Part shown: positions 25,330 to 32,069 of the stretch, piece after piece
Layout: each line of letters begins with the position of its first letter
How positions within the stretch are numbered: the first letter of the stretch is position 1
Origin: Lederbergia citri
GTDB taxonomy: Bacteria > Bacillota > Bacilli > Bacillales > Bacillaceae_C
Reading direction: 5' to 3'
DNA: 64,000 nt
Assembly (NCBI RefSeq): GCF_018343625.1
Contig: NZ_JAGYPG010000001.1
Span: forward strand, 103,335 to 167,334
Position numbers and translations under genes: made by a program
Notes under the pieces: generated by a model
What the model saw: the letters and a program-made list of their open reading frames with translations, nothing else
Database searches by the model: none
What the model was told of the DNA's origin: nothing

Positions 25330-25929
25330 ATGAAACGTAGTTTTAAAGATGATTTTAATATGATGTCGATGCTTCTCATTCCAATTGGCGTCGCAGTAAA
25401 CATTGTTGGTTTCCAAATTGCAAACGTTTTAAGGCTTCCTATATTTCTTGATACGATTGGAACCATTTTAATCGGTGTCGTTGCTGGTCCTTGGGTAGCA
25501 TTACTTGCTGGATTAATCACAAATCTGATCAACGGTATATTCAACCCTGTTTATTTTCCCTATGCTATTACATCGATGGCGATTGGTGTTGGAGTAGGGT
25601 TCTTGTCTAAAGGGGGAATGTTTAAAAATATTCCTAAAACGATTGTTTCCGGTATTATTATTACATTAATTGCGGTTATAGTATCCGCTCCGATTACAGT
25701 GCTTGTCTTTGGGGGAGCTACTGGAAATACATCATCTCTTCTTACAGCAACACTTCTTGCTTCTGGACAACAAATTTGGAGCGCGGTATTTGCTTCATCC
25801 TTTGTCTTTGAAATTGCCGACAAAATTGTTTCTGCTCTTATCGTATACTTTATTGTAAAAAAAATGTCAGACCGCTATCTATCAAAAATGAATTACGGAC
25901 TTCTTTATATGAAACGCGGCGGCAAATAA
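25330..25929 (+). CDS. ECF transporter substrate-binding (S) component
   Basis: This 199-residue membrane protein is the substrate-specific subunit of an energy-coupling-factor importer. It has about six hydrophobic helices and the segment FLDTIGTILIGVVAGPWVALLAGLI, where the small-residue helix and the G-P-W are common in S components. It has no close match to the RibU, ThiT or BioY signatures that I know. The next genes are a dedicated EcfT and two EcfA proteins. The enzymes on both sides suggest a nucleoside as substrate (inference). I chose the ATG at 25330 rather than the GTG at 25318. Confidence 0.82.
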   Translation: MKRSFKDDFNMMSMLLIPIGVAVNIVGFQIANVLRLPIFLDTIGTILIGVVAGPWVALLAGLITNLINGIFNPVYFPYAITSMAIGVGVGFLSKGGMFKNIPKTIVSGIIITLIAVIVSAPITVLVFGGATGNTSSLLTATLLASGQQIWSAVFASSFVFEIADKIVSALIVYFIVKKMSDRYLSKMNYGLLYMKRGGK

Positions 25930-25941
25930 ATTTTCTATCTA

Positions 25942-25969
25942 CTCTTTCCGTTCTTAGGAGCGGAAAGAG
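25942..25969 (+). terminator. Intercistronic stem-loop between S component and EcfT
   Basis: CTCTTTCCG (25942-25950) pairs with CGGAAAGAG (25961-25969), followed by ATACTTTTTCT. It could reduce expression of the shared EcfT/EcfA genes relative to the S component or stabilise the upstream mRNA. Confidence 0.6.
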
Positions 25970-25994
25970 ATACTTTTTCTGAGGAGGATTCATA

Positions 25995-26738
25995 GTGCAG
26001 AAAAATTTTATCCAACAGCTGCATCCGATGACTAAATTCTTTTTTGCTTTGTTTGTATCTGTTGCCGTTCTTATTATACCAGGTTATTTATTCTCATTTA
26101 TAAGCTTTGCCGTTTTACTTGTAGTTGCAGCAGCGGCAGGTGTAATAAAAGAATTTTTTGGAACTGTATTGAAAACTTTGGTATTTTTGCTAATCATTAT
26201 TTTCCTTATGCAGCTCTTTTTCTATCCAGGTGATCATGTAATTGGACAGTGGGGAATATTCAAATGGACTGAGGAAGGTTTGAATTACGGATTAACGCTT
26301 ACTTCTCGCATTCTTGCAATGGGGTCTGCATTCATTTTATTTTTCCGCTTGACGGAAGTTCGCGACTTTGTAAAATCACTTGAAGATGCTGGTCTGCCTC
26401 CTATGGGAGCATATGTTGTATTATCTACATTGCAAATTATTCCAGAAATGCGTCGCCAGGCGAATACAATTATGGATGCTCAAAAAACACGTGGAGTAGA
26501 AACAGAAGGATCAATGTTGATTAGAGCAAAAGCATTTATCCCAACCTTAACTCCTCTCATTTTATCATCCATCTCAAGTACAGAAGAACGAGCAATTACT
26601 CTAGAATCAAGAGCGTTTTCCGCTCCAACTAAGAAAACAAGTTTGCATAAGCTGACAAAAAGTGCAGCGGATCGAATTCTACCGTTTGTCTACATTATTA
26701 TTTTAGTAGGAATGGTGTTATGGAGGATACTCGCATGA
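25995..26738 (+). CDS. ECF transporter T component (EcfT)
   Basis: This 247-residue membrane protein couples the S component to the ATPases. It has about five to six hydrophobic helices. The two Ala-Arg-Gly-type coupling motifs are visible as DAQKTRG (about residue 175) and LESRAFSAP (about residue 211). The start is GTG at 25995 with GAGGAGG upstream. Its stop overlaps the first ATPase gene by 4 bp. In many Bacillus genomes one shared EcfT serves several S components, whereas this one is inside a substrate operon and is probably dedicated. Confidence 0.87.
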   Translation: MQKNFIQQLHPMTKFFFALFVSVAVLIIPGYLFSFISFAVLLVVAAAAGVIKEFFGTVLKTLVFLLIIIFLMQLFFYPGDHVIGQWGIFKWTEEGLNYGLTLTSRILAMGSAFILFFRLTEVRDFVKSLEDAGLPPMGAYVVLSTLQIIPEMRRQANTIMDAQKTRGVETEGSMLIRAKAFIPTLTPLILSSISSTEERAITLESRAFSAPTKKTSLHKLTKSAADRILPFVYIIILVGMVLWRILA

Positions 26739-27601
26739 ATTCTATCATTGAAATGAAAAACGTCTCATATCGTTATCCAGTCAGCGATGATAAGATTATT
26801 AAAAATGCTTCTTTTTCCATTGAAAAAGGAAAATTTACCGCCGTGATCGGAAATAATGGATCAGGTAAAACGACACTTTGTAATATTATCCGTGGATTCA
26901 TTCCACATTTTTACAAAGGAGAGCTTGAAGGGGATGTCATTGTCGACGGAAAAAATATTGTCGACTACCAATTAGGACAGTTAGGCGAAAAAATTGGGTA
27001 TGTCTTTCAAAACCCTTTTATCCAAGTATCAGGAGTAAAAGATACGGTTTTTGATGAAGTAGCATATGGGCTTGAGAATTTAGGGGTAGAAGAAAATGAA
27101 ATTATAGACCGTGTAAATGAAATTTTAAAACTCGTGAAAATCGAGCATTTACGTGATAAACATCCAATGGGGCTTTCAGGCGGACAACGTCAACGTGTCG
27201 CCCTAGCATCAATCATCGTGATGAATCCTGATATTCTTGTTATTGATGAACCAACATCCCAATTAGATCCAATTGGAACAGAGCATGTATTTGATATTAT
27301 TAGGCTCATGAAAGAACAGGGAAAAACCATTATCCTAGTAGAACATAAAATGGACTTGATTGCTGAATACGCGGATAATTTGATTGTCCTTCACGATGGT
27401 GAGATTGTTTTACAAGGGCCGACCCGAGAAGTATTTGCAGATCCCCAATTTGGAGAATATAACATTCAATATCCACATGTAACAGAAGTTGCTCTCCATC
27501 TACAGCAAAACGGTGTTACATTAAATTATGTTCCAATTCGCGATGAAGAATTACCTGAGAGCATTGGTTGGACAAATATAGGGGAGGGTGCTCATGACTG
27601 A
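26735..27601 (+). CDS. ECF transporter ATPase (EcfA type)
   Basis: This 288-residue ABC ATPase has Walker A GNNGSGKTTL, Q-loop FQNPFIQVSG, signature LSGGQRQRVALAS, Walker B ILVIDEPTSQLD and the H-loop VEHKMD. All are intact. The start is the ATG at 26735 (TGGAGGA upstream), overlapping the EcfT stop. It pairs with the following ATPase to form the heterodimer that drives the importer. Confidence 0.9.
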   Translation: MNSIIEMKNVSYRYPVSDDKIIKNASFSIEKGKFTAVIGNNGSGKTTLCNIIRGFIPHFYKGELEGDVIVDGKNIVDYQLGQLGEKIGYVFQNPFIQVSGVKDTVFDEVAYGLENLGVEENEIIDRVNEILKLVKIEHLRDKHPMGLSGGQRQRVALASIIVMNPDILVIDEPTSQLDPIGTEHVFDIIRLMKEQGKTIILVEHKMDLIAEYADNLIVLHDGEIVLQGPTREVFADPQFGEYNIQYPHVTEVALHLQQNGVTLNYVPIRDEELPESIGWTNIGEGAHD

Positions 27602-28415
27602 AATTAAATTGAAAAATGTTAGTTTCGCTTATCCTGATGGAACAAAAGCGCTAGAAAACTTGACCCTAACTGTTCCAAGTGGCCAACGTCTAGCTATTAT
27701 TGGGCAAAATGGGGCCGGAAAAACGACTGCTGTAAAATTAATGAATGGACTTTTAAAACCAACGGAAGGAGATGTTTTTGTAGGGGATTGGAATACAAAA
27801 GACTACACTACAGCTCAAGTATCTCGAAAAGTTGGTTATGTCTTTCAAAATCCGGATGATCAAATCTTTCACAATGATGTGGAATCTGAAGTCCAGTTTG
27901 GCCCTAAAAATATGGGTTTTGAACAAGAGCGTATAACGGCGTTGACAGAATGGGCGATGGAGTTATGCGGAATTAGTCATGTTTCTCATGAAAATCCTTA
28001 TAATTTGCCATACTCCGTTCGTAAATTTGTTACGATTGCTTCCGTTTTAGCGATGGATTCAGATGTTATTATTTTGGACGAGCCAACTGCCGGCCAGGAT
28101 CGGGTTGGATTGGATCTCTTAAGTAACCTCCTCAATGAGCTGGAGAAAAAAGGAAAGACGGTTATTACCATTACGCACGATATGGAATTTGTAACAGACT
28201 ATTTTTCTCGAATTGTTGTCATGGCAAATCGAAAGATTATTGCGGACGATAATTCGGAGCATATCTTTTACAATCATGCAATTTTAGAAGAAAGTATGCT
28301 GAAACCACCAGCAGTTGCGAAAATGGCGACCTTATTGGGCTTGGAAAAAGGTATTTTGACAAAAGGCCAATTATTATCCGTATTAAAGAAAAGAGATCTT
28401 ACGAGAGGACGATAA
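27594..28415 (+). CDS. ECF transporter ATPase (second EcfA type)
   Basis: This 273-residue ABC ATPase has Walker A GQNGAGKTTAVK and Q-loop FQNPDDQIF, a form typical of EcfA proteins. Walker B is VIILDEPTAGQD and the H-loop THDMEF. The signature motif is atypical: YNLPYSVRKFVTIAS replaces LSGGQRQR. This ATPase therefore probably has one non-canonical site, as in asymmetric ABC heterodimers. It overlaps the first ATPase gene by 8 bp. Confidence 0.88.
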   Translation: MTEIKLKNVSFAYPDGTKALENLTLTVPSGQRLAIIGQNGAGKTTAVKLMNGLLKPTEGDVFVGDWNTKDYTTAQVSRKVGYVFQNPDDQIFHNDVESEVQFGPKNMGFEQERITALTEWAMELCGISHVSHENPYNLPYSVRKFVTIASVLAMDSDVIILDEPTAGQDRVGLDLLSNLLNELEKKGKTVITITHDMEFVTDYFSRIVVMANRKIIADDNSEHIFYNHAILEESMLKPPAVAKMATLLGLEKGILTKGQLLSVLKKRDLTRGR

Positions 28416-28420
28416 AGGGC

Positions 28421-29308
28421 ATGGATATTTCATTAGTCGGGAGTATTAATATAGATCTTGTTTATCGTGTTCCTTATGTTGTAAATAATGGAGAAACACT
28501 TCATAGCACGTCCCATAGTATCCACTGCGGCGGGAAAGGGGCTAACCAAGCTGTGGTGGCAAGCCAGCTAGGAGCAAATGTTCATTTTATTGGAAAAGTT
28601 GGCGAAGATGATTTTGGTATACAAGCTCTAAATAATTTAAAAGATAAAGGCGTATACATTGATTCTGTCCAAAAAGAAGGAGCTACTGGGCAAGCGATTA
28701 TACAAGTGACAGATGCAGGGGATAATGCGATTGTTTTGTTCCCCGGCGCAAATTTTTTAGTGACTCCAAATCAAATTGAACAGGAAGCTGATCTCATTTC
28801 AGCTAGCAAGGCACTCCTTCTCCAGCTCGAGGTTCCATTGGATACAGTCAAAAAGGCTGTAGAAATTGCAGCTCAGCATGGGAAAATCGTTATCCTTAAT
28901 CCTGCACCTTCGCAAAACTTGCCAGATTCTTTGTTAAAAAATATTACGTTTTTAACTCCCAATGAAACCGAGCTTGCACAGTTGACAGGTATTGAAACGA
29001 CAACGGAAGAAAATATTCGGTCAGCATGCAGCTTATTATTGGATAAAGGGGTCGGAACTGTAGTCGTTACACTTGGATCTAAAGGTTCTTTTTATATGAA
29101 TCGTGAAGAAAGTGGCTGGGTTCAATCGCTACGTGTTGATGCGGTAGATACAACTGGAGCGGGAGATGCTTTTAATGGAGCATTGGCAGTAGGAATTTGC
29201 AGGGGTGATTCGCTTCGAAGTTCGATAGAGTTTGCCACGAAAGTTGCCGCTTATGTTGTTACTCAAATGGGTGCACAACCACTTATCCCACAATCAATTA
29301 TAGATTAA
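28421..29308 (+). CDS. rbsK: Ribokinase
   Basis: This 295-residue PfkB-family kinase phosphorylates ribose to ribose 5-phosphate. The first signature, HCGGKGANQAVVASQLGA, and the second, VDTTGAGDAFNGALAVG, with the catalytic Asp, are both present. SINIDLVYRVPYV is the expected start. It is 5 bp after the second ATPase gene and closes the operon. In this context it would use ribose released by the nucleoside hydrolase. Confidence 0.93.
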   Translation: MDISLVGSINIDLVYRVPYVVNNGETLHSTSHSIHCGGKGANQAVVASQLGANVHFIGKVGEDDFGIQALNNLKDKGVYIDSVQKEGATGQAIIQVTDAGDNAIVLFPGANFLVTPNQIEQEADLISASKALLLQLEVPLDTVKKAVEIAAQHGKIVILNPAPSQNLPDSLLKNITFLTPNETELAQLTGIETTTEENIRSACSLLLDKGVGTVVVTLGSKGSFYMNREESGWVQSLRVDAVDTTGAGDAFNGALAVGICRGDSLRSSIEFATKVAAYVVTQMGAQPLIPQSIID

Positions 29309-29312
29309 CCAT

Positions 29313-29352
29313 CGTAGCTCTTCGTATTTGTTGCGAAGCAGCTACGCTTTTT
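29313..29352. terminator. Bidirectional terminator
   Basis: CGTAGCTCTTCG and the matching GCGAAGCAGCTACG (one bulge) form a stem followed by TTTTTTTT on the plus strand. It lies between rbsK and the convergent yhjD-like gene and covers the latter's stop codon. Confidence 0.75.
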
Positions 29353-29725
29353 TTTCCAAGTGTGTGTTTTTATACCTCTCAAATAAGTAATAACGGAGCA
29401 ATTCTTCTGTTCTATTTCTAAGCCTAGGATTAAAGTAATTATGTTCTTCTTCGTAACCTTTATAAACGAACATATACATTGTAAACGCATCATCTGATTT
29501 AAGACGCTCTACCTTAATGTTATTTTTATGCAAATACCTTTTTACTTCAGCTAAATCTTTCTGAATTGCTTTCATTGTTTCTTCAATTAATTCCAGATAT
29601 GGTTTTTTCAATTTAAAGGAGCTTGTATTTACTACAATTAAATCCCGGTTCAATACGGTGAGCAACATAGGCAAATAAATGGCCTGCTCAATGATATCTC
29701 GGTCCCCGGTTGGGATTCTTGTCAT
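29342..29725 (-). CDS. yhjD: YhjD-like protein under a LexA-type box
   Basis: This 127-residue soluble protein starts MTRIPTGDRDIIEQAIYLPMLL, with a segment FKLKKPYLELIEETMKAI, a basic helix and a C-terminal YKGYEEEHNYFNPRLRN. It resembles B. subtilis YhjD as far as I can recall, and the location after comK fits. The function is unknown. On the minus strand, GGAGGTG precedes the ATG. Its promoter carries a near-perfect SOS box (see 29747), so induction by DNA damage is likely. The gene name is from memory and moderately sure. Confidence 0.75.
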   Translation of the reverse strand: MTRIPTGDRDIIEQAIYLPMLLTVLNRDLIVVNTSSFKLKKPYLELIEETMKAIQKDLAEVKRYLHKNNIKVERLKSDDAFTMYMFVYKGYEEEHNYFNPRLRNRTEELLRYYLFERYKNTHLEKKA

Positions 29726-29746
29726 TTGTAATGCACCTCCAAAATA

Positions 29747-29793
29747 GAACGTACGTTCCCTTATATGATACTAAGAAAAAATGTGTATAGCAA
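29747..29793 (-). promoter_or_regulatory. Promoter with LexA (SOS) box
   Basis: On the minus strand, TTGCTA (29793-29788), a 17-bp spacer and TATCAT (29770-29765) form a promoter. The perfect palindrome GAACGTACGTTC (29758-29747) follows and covers the likely transcription start. It fits the Bacillus LexA consensus CGAACRNRYGTTYC at all but the first base. LexA bound here would block initiation. Confidence 0.8.
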
Positions 29794-29917
29794 GATGTAA
29801 ATGCTGCCATCACTAAAATGGGCTCAAAAAAATTTTCTCCTTTACGAGCAGGAAAAATACTTAGGGTGTCGAAATATTGTACAATGGAATAGAATTGACA
29901 AGAAAGGGCGATAAATC

Positions 29918-31906
29918 ATGACATCTAAACAAGGGATTAAACCTGAAGATTTATATCAATTAAAATCAGTGGCAGACCCACAACTATCACCAGACGGAAC
30001 AGAAGTAGTATATGTTGAAACACATATTGACGAAAAGAAAAAAGACTATGTTTCTAATTTATTTTACATAAACTTGAATGATAAAATTCCTCAGCAATGG
30101 ACATTTGGAGAACATAAAACGAACTCAGCTGTTTGGTCGCCAGATGGCAGTAAACTAGCATTTGTATCAACGAGAAATGGAAAACCGCAAATTTTTGTTC
30201 TTCCAAAAGCAGGAGGAGAAGCGAAACAAGTGACGGATTGCAAAAACGGTGCAACATCGCCAGTCTGGTCACCTTGTGGAAAGAAAATTGCTTTTTCGGT
30301 AAGATTAGGAAAAGACGAGACTGTTAACGATAAACCTGAAAAAGATCAGAAGGAAGACAAAGAACTAAAACCGCTTGAAATTGAAAAAATGAAGCATAAA
30401 TCAGATGCAGCTGGATTTATTGATATGGAGCAATTTTCACAAATTGCGACGGTTAATCTAGAATCTGGAGATGTGGAGCTTGTTGTGGAAGGAAAACATA
30501 ATTATCAGCTTGGTACATGGTCTCCAGATGGAAAATATCTTGCTTATACTGCAGACTTAACAGAAGATCTAGATTTTTCATTTATGAGTGATATATATTT
30601 ATTAGATTTAGAAACGAAAGATACCCGCAAGCTTACGGAAGGTTCGGGAATGTTTTATCAAACGTCTTGGTCTCCAAACAGCCGCTATATTGCGTATGTC
30701 GGAAGTGAAAGAGAATTTGAAAATGCAACGCATGCTAAGCTATGGATCTATGATTTGGAAAATGACAATAAAACATGTGTAACGAGTGATTTCGATGCGC
30801 CTGTCGGTGATTTTGTTGCCGCGGATTTCCTTCAAGGTGTCGCTGCACCTCGAGTTCAATGGTTAGAAGATAGTGAAAGTTTCTATTTCCAAGTAACAGA
30901 TCACGGAAATACATCCATTTATTTTGGCAATCTCTCCGGTGAGTTATATCCAGCAATTAATGATGATCAATACGTATATGGTTTTTCACTCAATCAGAAA
31001 AACGATAAAGCGGTTGTCGCTATTAGTACGACGACAAATCCAGGGGATTTATTTTGTGTAAATTTAAATACTGGTGAAAAAGAACAACTTACAAACGTAA
31101 ATGAAGAATTTTTAAAAACGAGAGAATTATCTGTTCCAGAAGCGATTGAATTTGAAGGAGCAGATGGCTGGAAAGTAAGCGGCTGGATCATGAAACCAGT
31201 TGGATATGAAGAAGGAAAAAAATATCCGCTTATACTTGAAATTCATGGTGGCCCACACGCCATGTATGCAAACACGTATTTTAACGAATTCCAAATTCTT
31301 GCTGCTCAAGGTTTTGCGGTTCTTTACACGAATCCTCGAGGAAGCCACGGATATGGTCAGAATTTTGTTGATGCGGTTCGCGGCGATTATGGCGGCAATG
31401 ATTATAATGATTTAATGGCCGCTGTCGATTATGCATTAGAAAAGTATGATTTTATTGATCAAGATCGTCTTGGTGTAACAGGTGGAAGCTATGGCGGCTT
31501 CATGACAAATTGGATCGTCGGACATACAAATCGCTTTAAAGCAGCTGTTACCCAACGTTCTATTTGTAACTGGATTAGCTTTTACGGCGTAAGTGATATT
31601 GGCTATTACTTTACCGATTGGCAAATTCTCGCGGGACTAGACGACATCGAAAAGCTATGGAACCATTCACCGCTTAAATATGTAAACAACGTAGAGACTC
31701 CGCTGCTCATTTTACACGGTGAAAAGGACTATCGCTGTCCAATTGAACAGGCTGAGCAATTGTTCATCGCTTTAAAACATCGTAAAAAAGAAACAAAATT
31801 CGTACGCTTCCCTGAATCCAATCACGAACTTTCAAGGAGTGGAAAACCAACATTAAGAATCAATCGACTTGAGTATATTAGAGATTGGTTTGTAAAATAT
31901 TTATAA
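29918..31906 (+). CDS. S9 family serine peptidase (acylaminoacyl-peptidase-like)
   Basis: This 662-residue cytoplasmic peptidase has an N-terminal beta-propeller with WSPDGSKLAFVS-type repeats (about residues 30-390) and a C-terminal alpha/beta hydrolase domain. The catalytic Ser is in GGSYGGFMTN (about residue 523), the Asp in HGEKDYRCP (about 604) and the His in ESNHELSR (about 637). The HGGPHAMYA oxyanion motif is also present. It should cleave short peptides from blocked or free N-termini. A single transcription unit is indicated by the strong terminator after it. AAAGGGCGA precedes the ATG. Confidence 0.92.
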   Translation: MTSKQGIKPEDLYQLKSVADPQLSPDGTEVVYVETHIDEKKKDYVSNLFYINLNDKIPQQWTFGEHKTNSAVWSPDGSKLAFVSTRNGKPQIFVLPKAGGEAKQVTDCKNGATSPVWSPCGKKIAFSVRLGKDETVNDKPEKDQKEDKELKPLEIEKMKHKSDAAGFIDMEQFSQIATVNLESGDVELVVEGKHNYQLGTWSPDGKYLAYTADLTEDLDFSFMSDIYLLDLETKDTRKLTEGSGMFYQTSWSPNSRYIAYVGSEREFENATHAKLWIYDLENDNKTCVTSDFDAPVGDFVAADFLQGVAAPRVQWLEDSESFYFQVTDHGNTSIYFGNLSGELYPAINDDQYVYGFSLNQKNDKAVVAISTTTNPGDLFCVNLNTGEKEQLTNVNEEFLKTRELSVPEAIEFEGADGWKVSGWIMKPVGYEEGKKYPLILEIHGGPHAMYANTYFNEFQILAAQGFAVLYTNPRGSHGYGQNFVDAVRGDYGGNDYNDLMAAVDYALEKYDFIDQDRLGVTGGSYGGFMTNWIVGHTNRFKAAVTQRSICNWISFYGVSDIGYYFTDWQILAGLDDIEKLWNHSPLKYVNNVETPLLILHGEKDYRCPIEQAEQLFIALKHRKKETKFVRFPESNHELSRSGKPTLRINRLEYIRDWFVKYL

Positions 31907-31913
31907 TAAGATG

Positions 31914-31955
31914 AATGGCTTAAGAAGTGACAAACACTTCTTAAGCCATTTTTTT
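31914..31955 (+). terminator. Terminator of the S9 peptidase gene
   Basis: AATGGCTTAAGAAGTG (31914-31929) pairs perfectly with CACTTCTTAAGCCATT (31935-31950), a 16-bp stem with a 5-nt loop, followed by T-rich sequence. Confidence 0.92.
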
Positions 31956-32069
31956 ATTTCAAAAAAAATAAAACAAAAACAAAAATACATATACAAAAAC
32001 AAACAAAAAATGGTACATTAATATCAGAATAATAAAAAAGCTCTATCTATAAAGGGAGGGAAGAATGCT

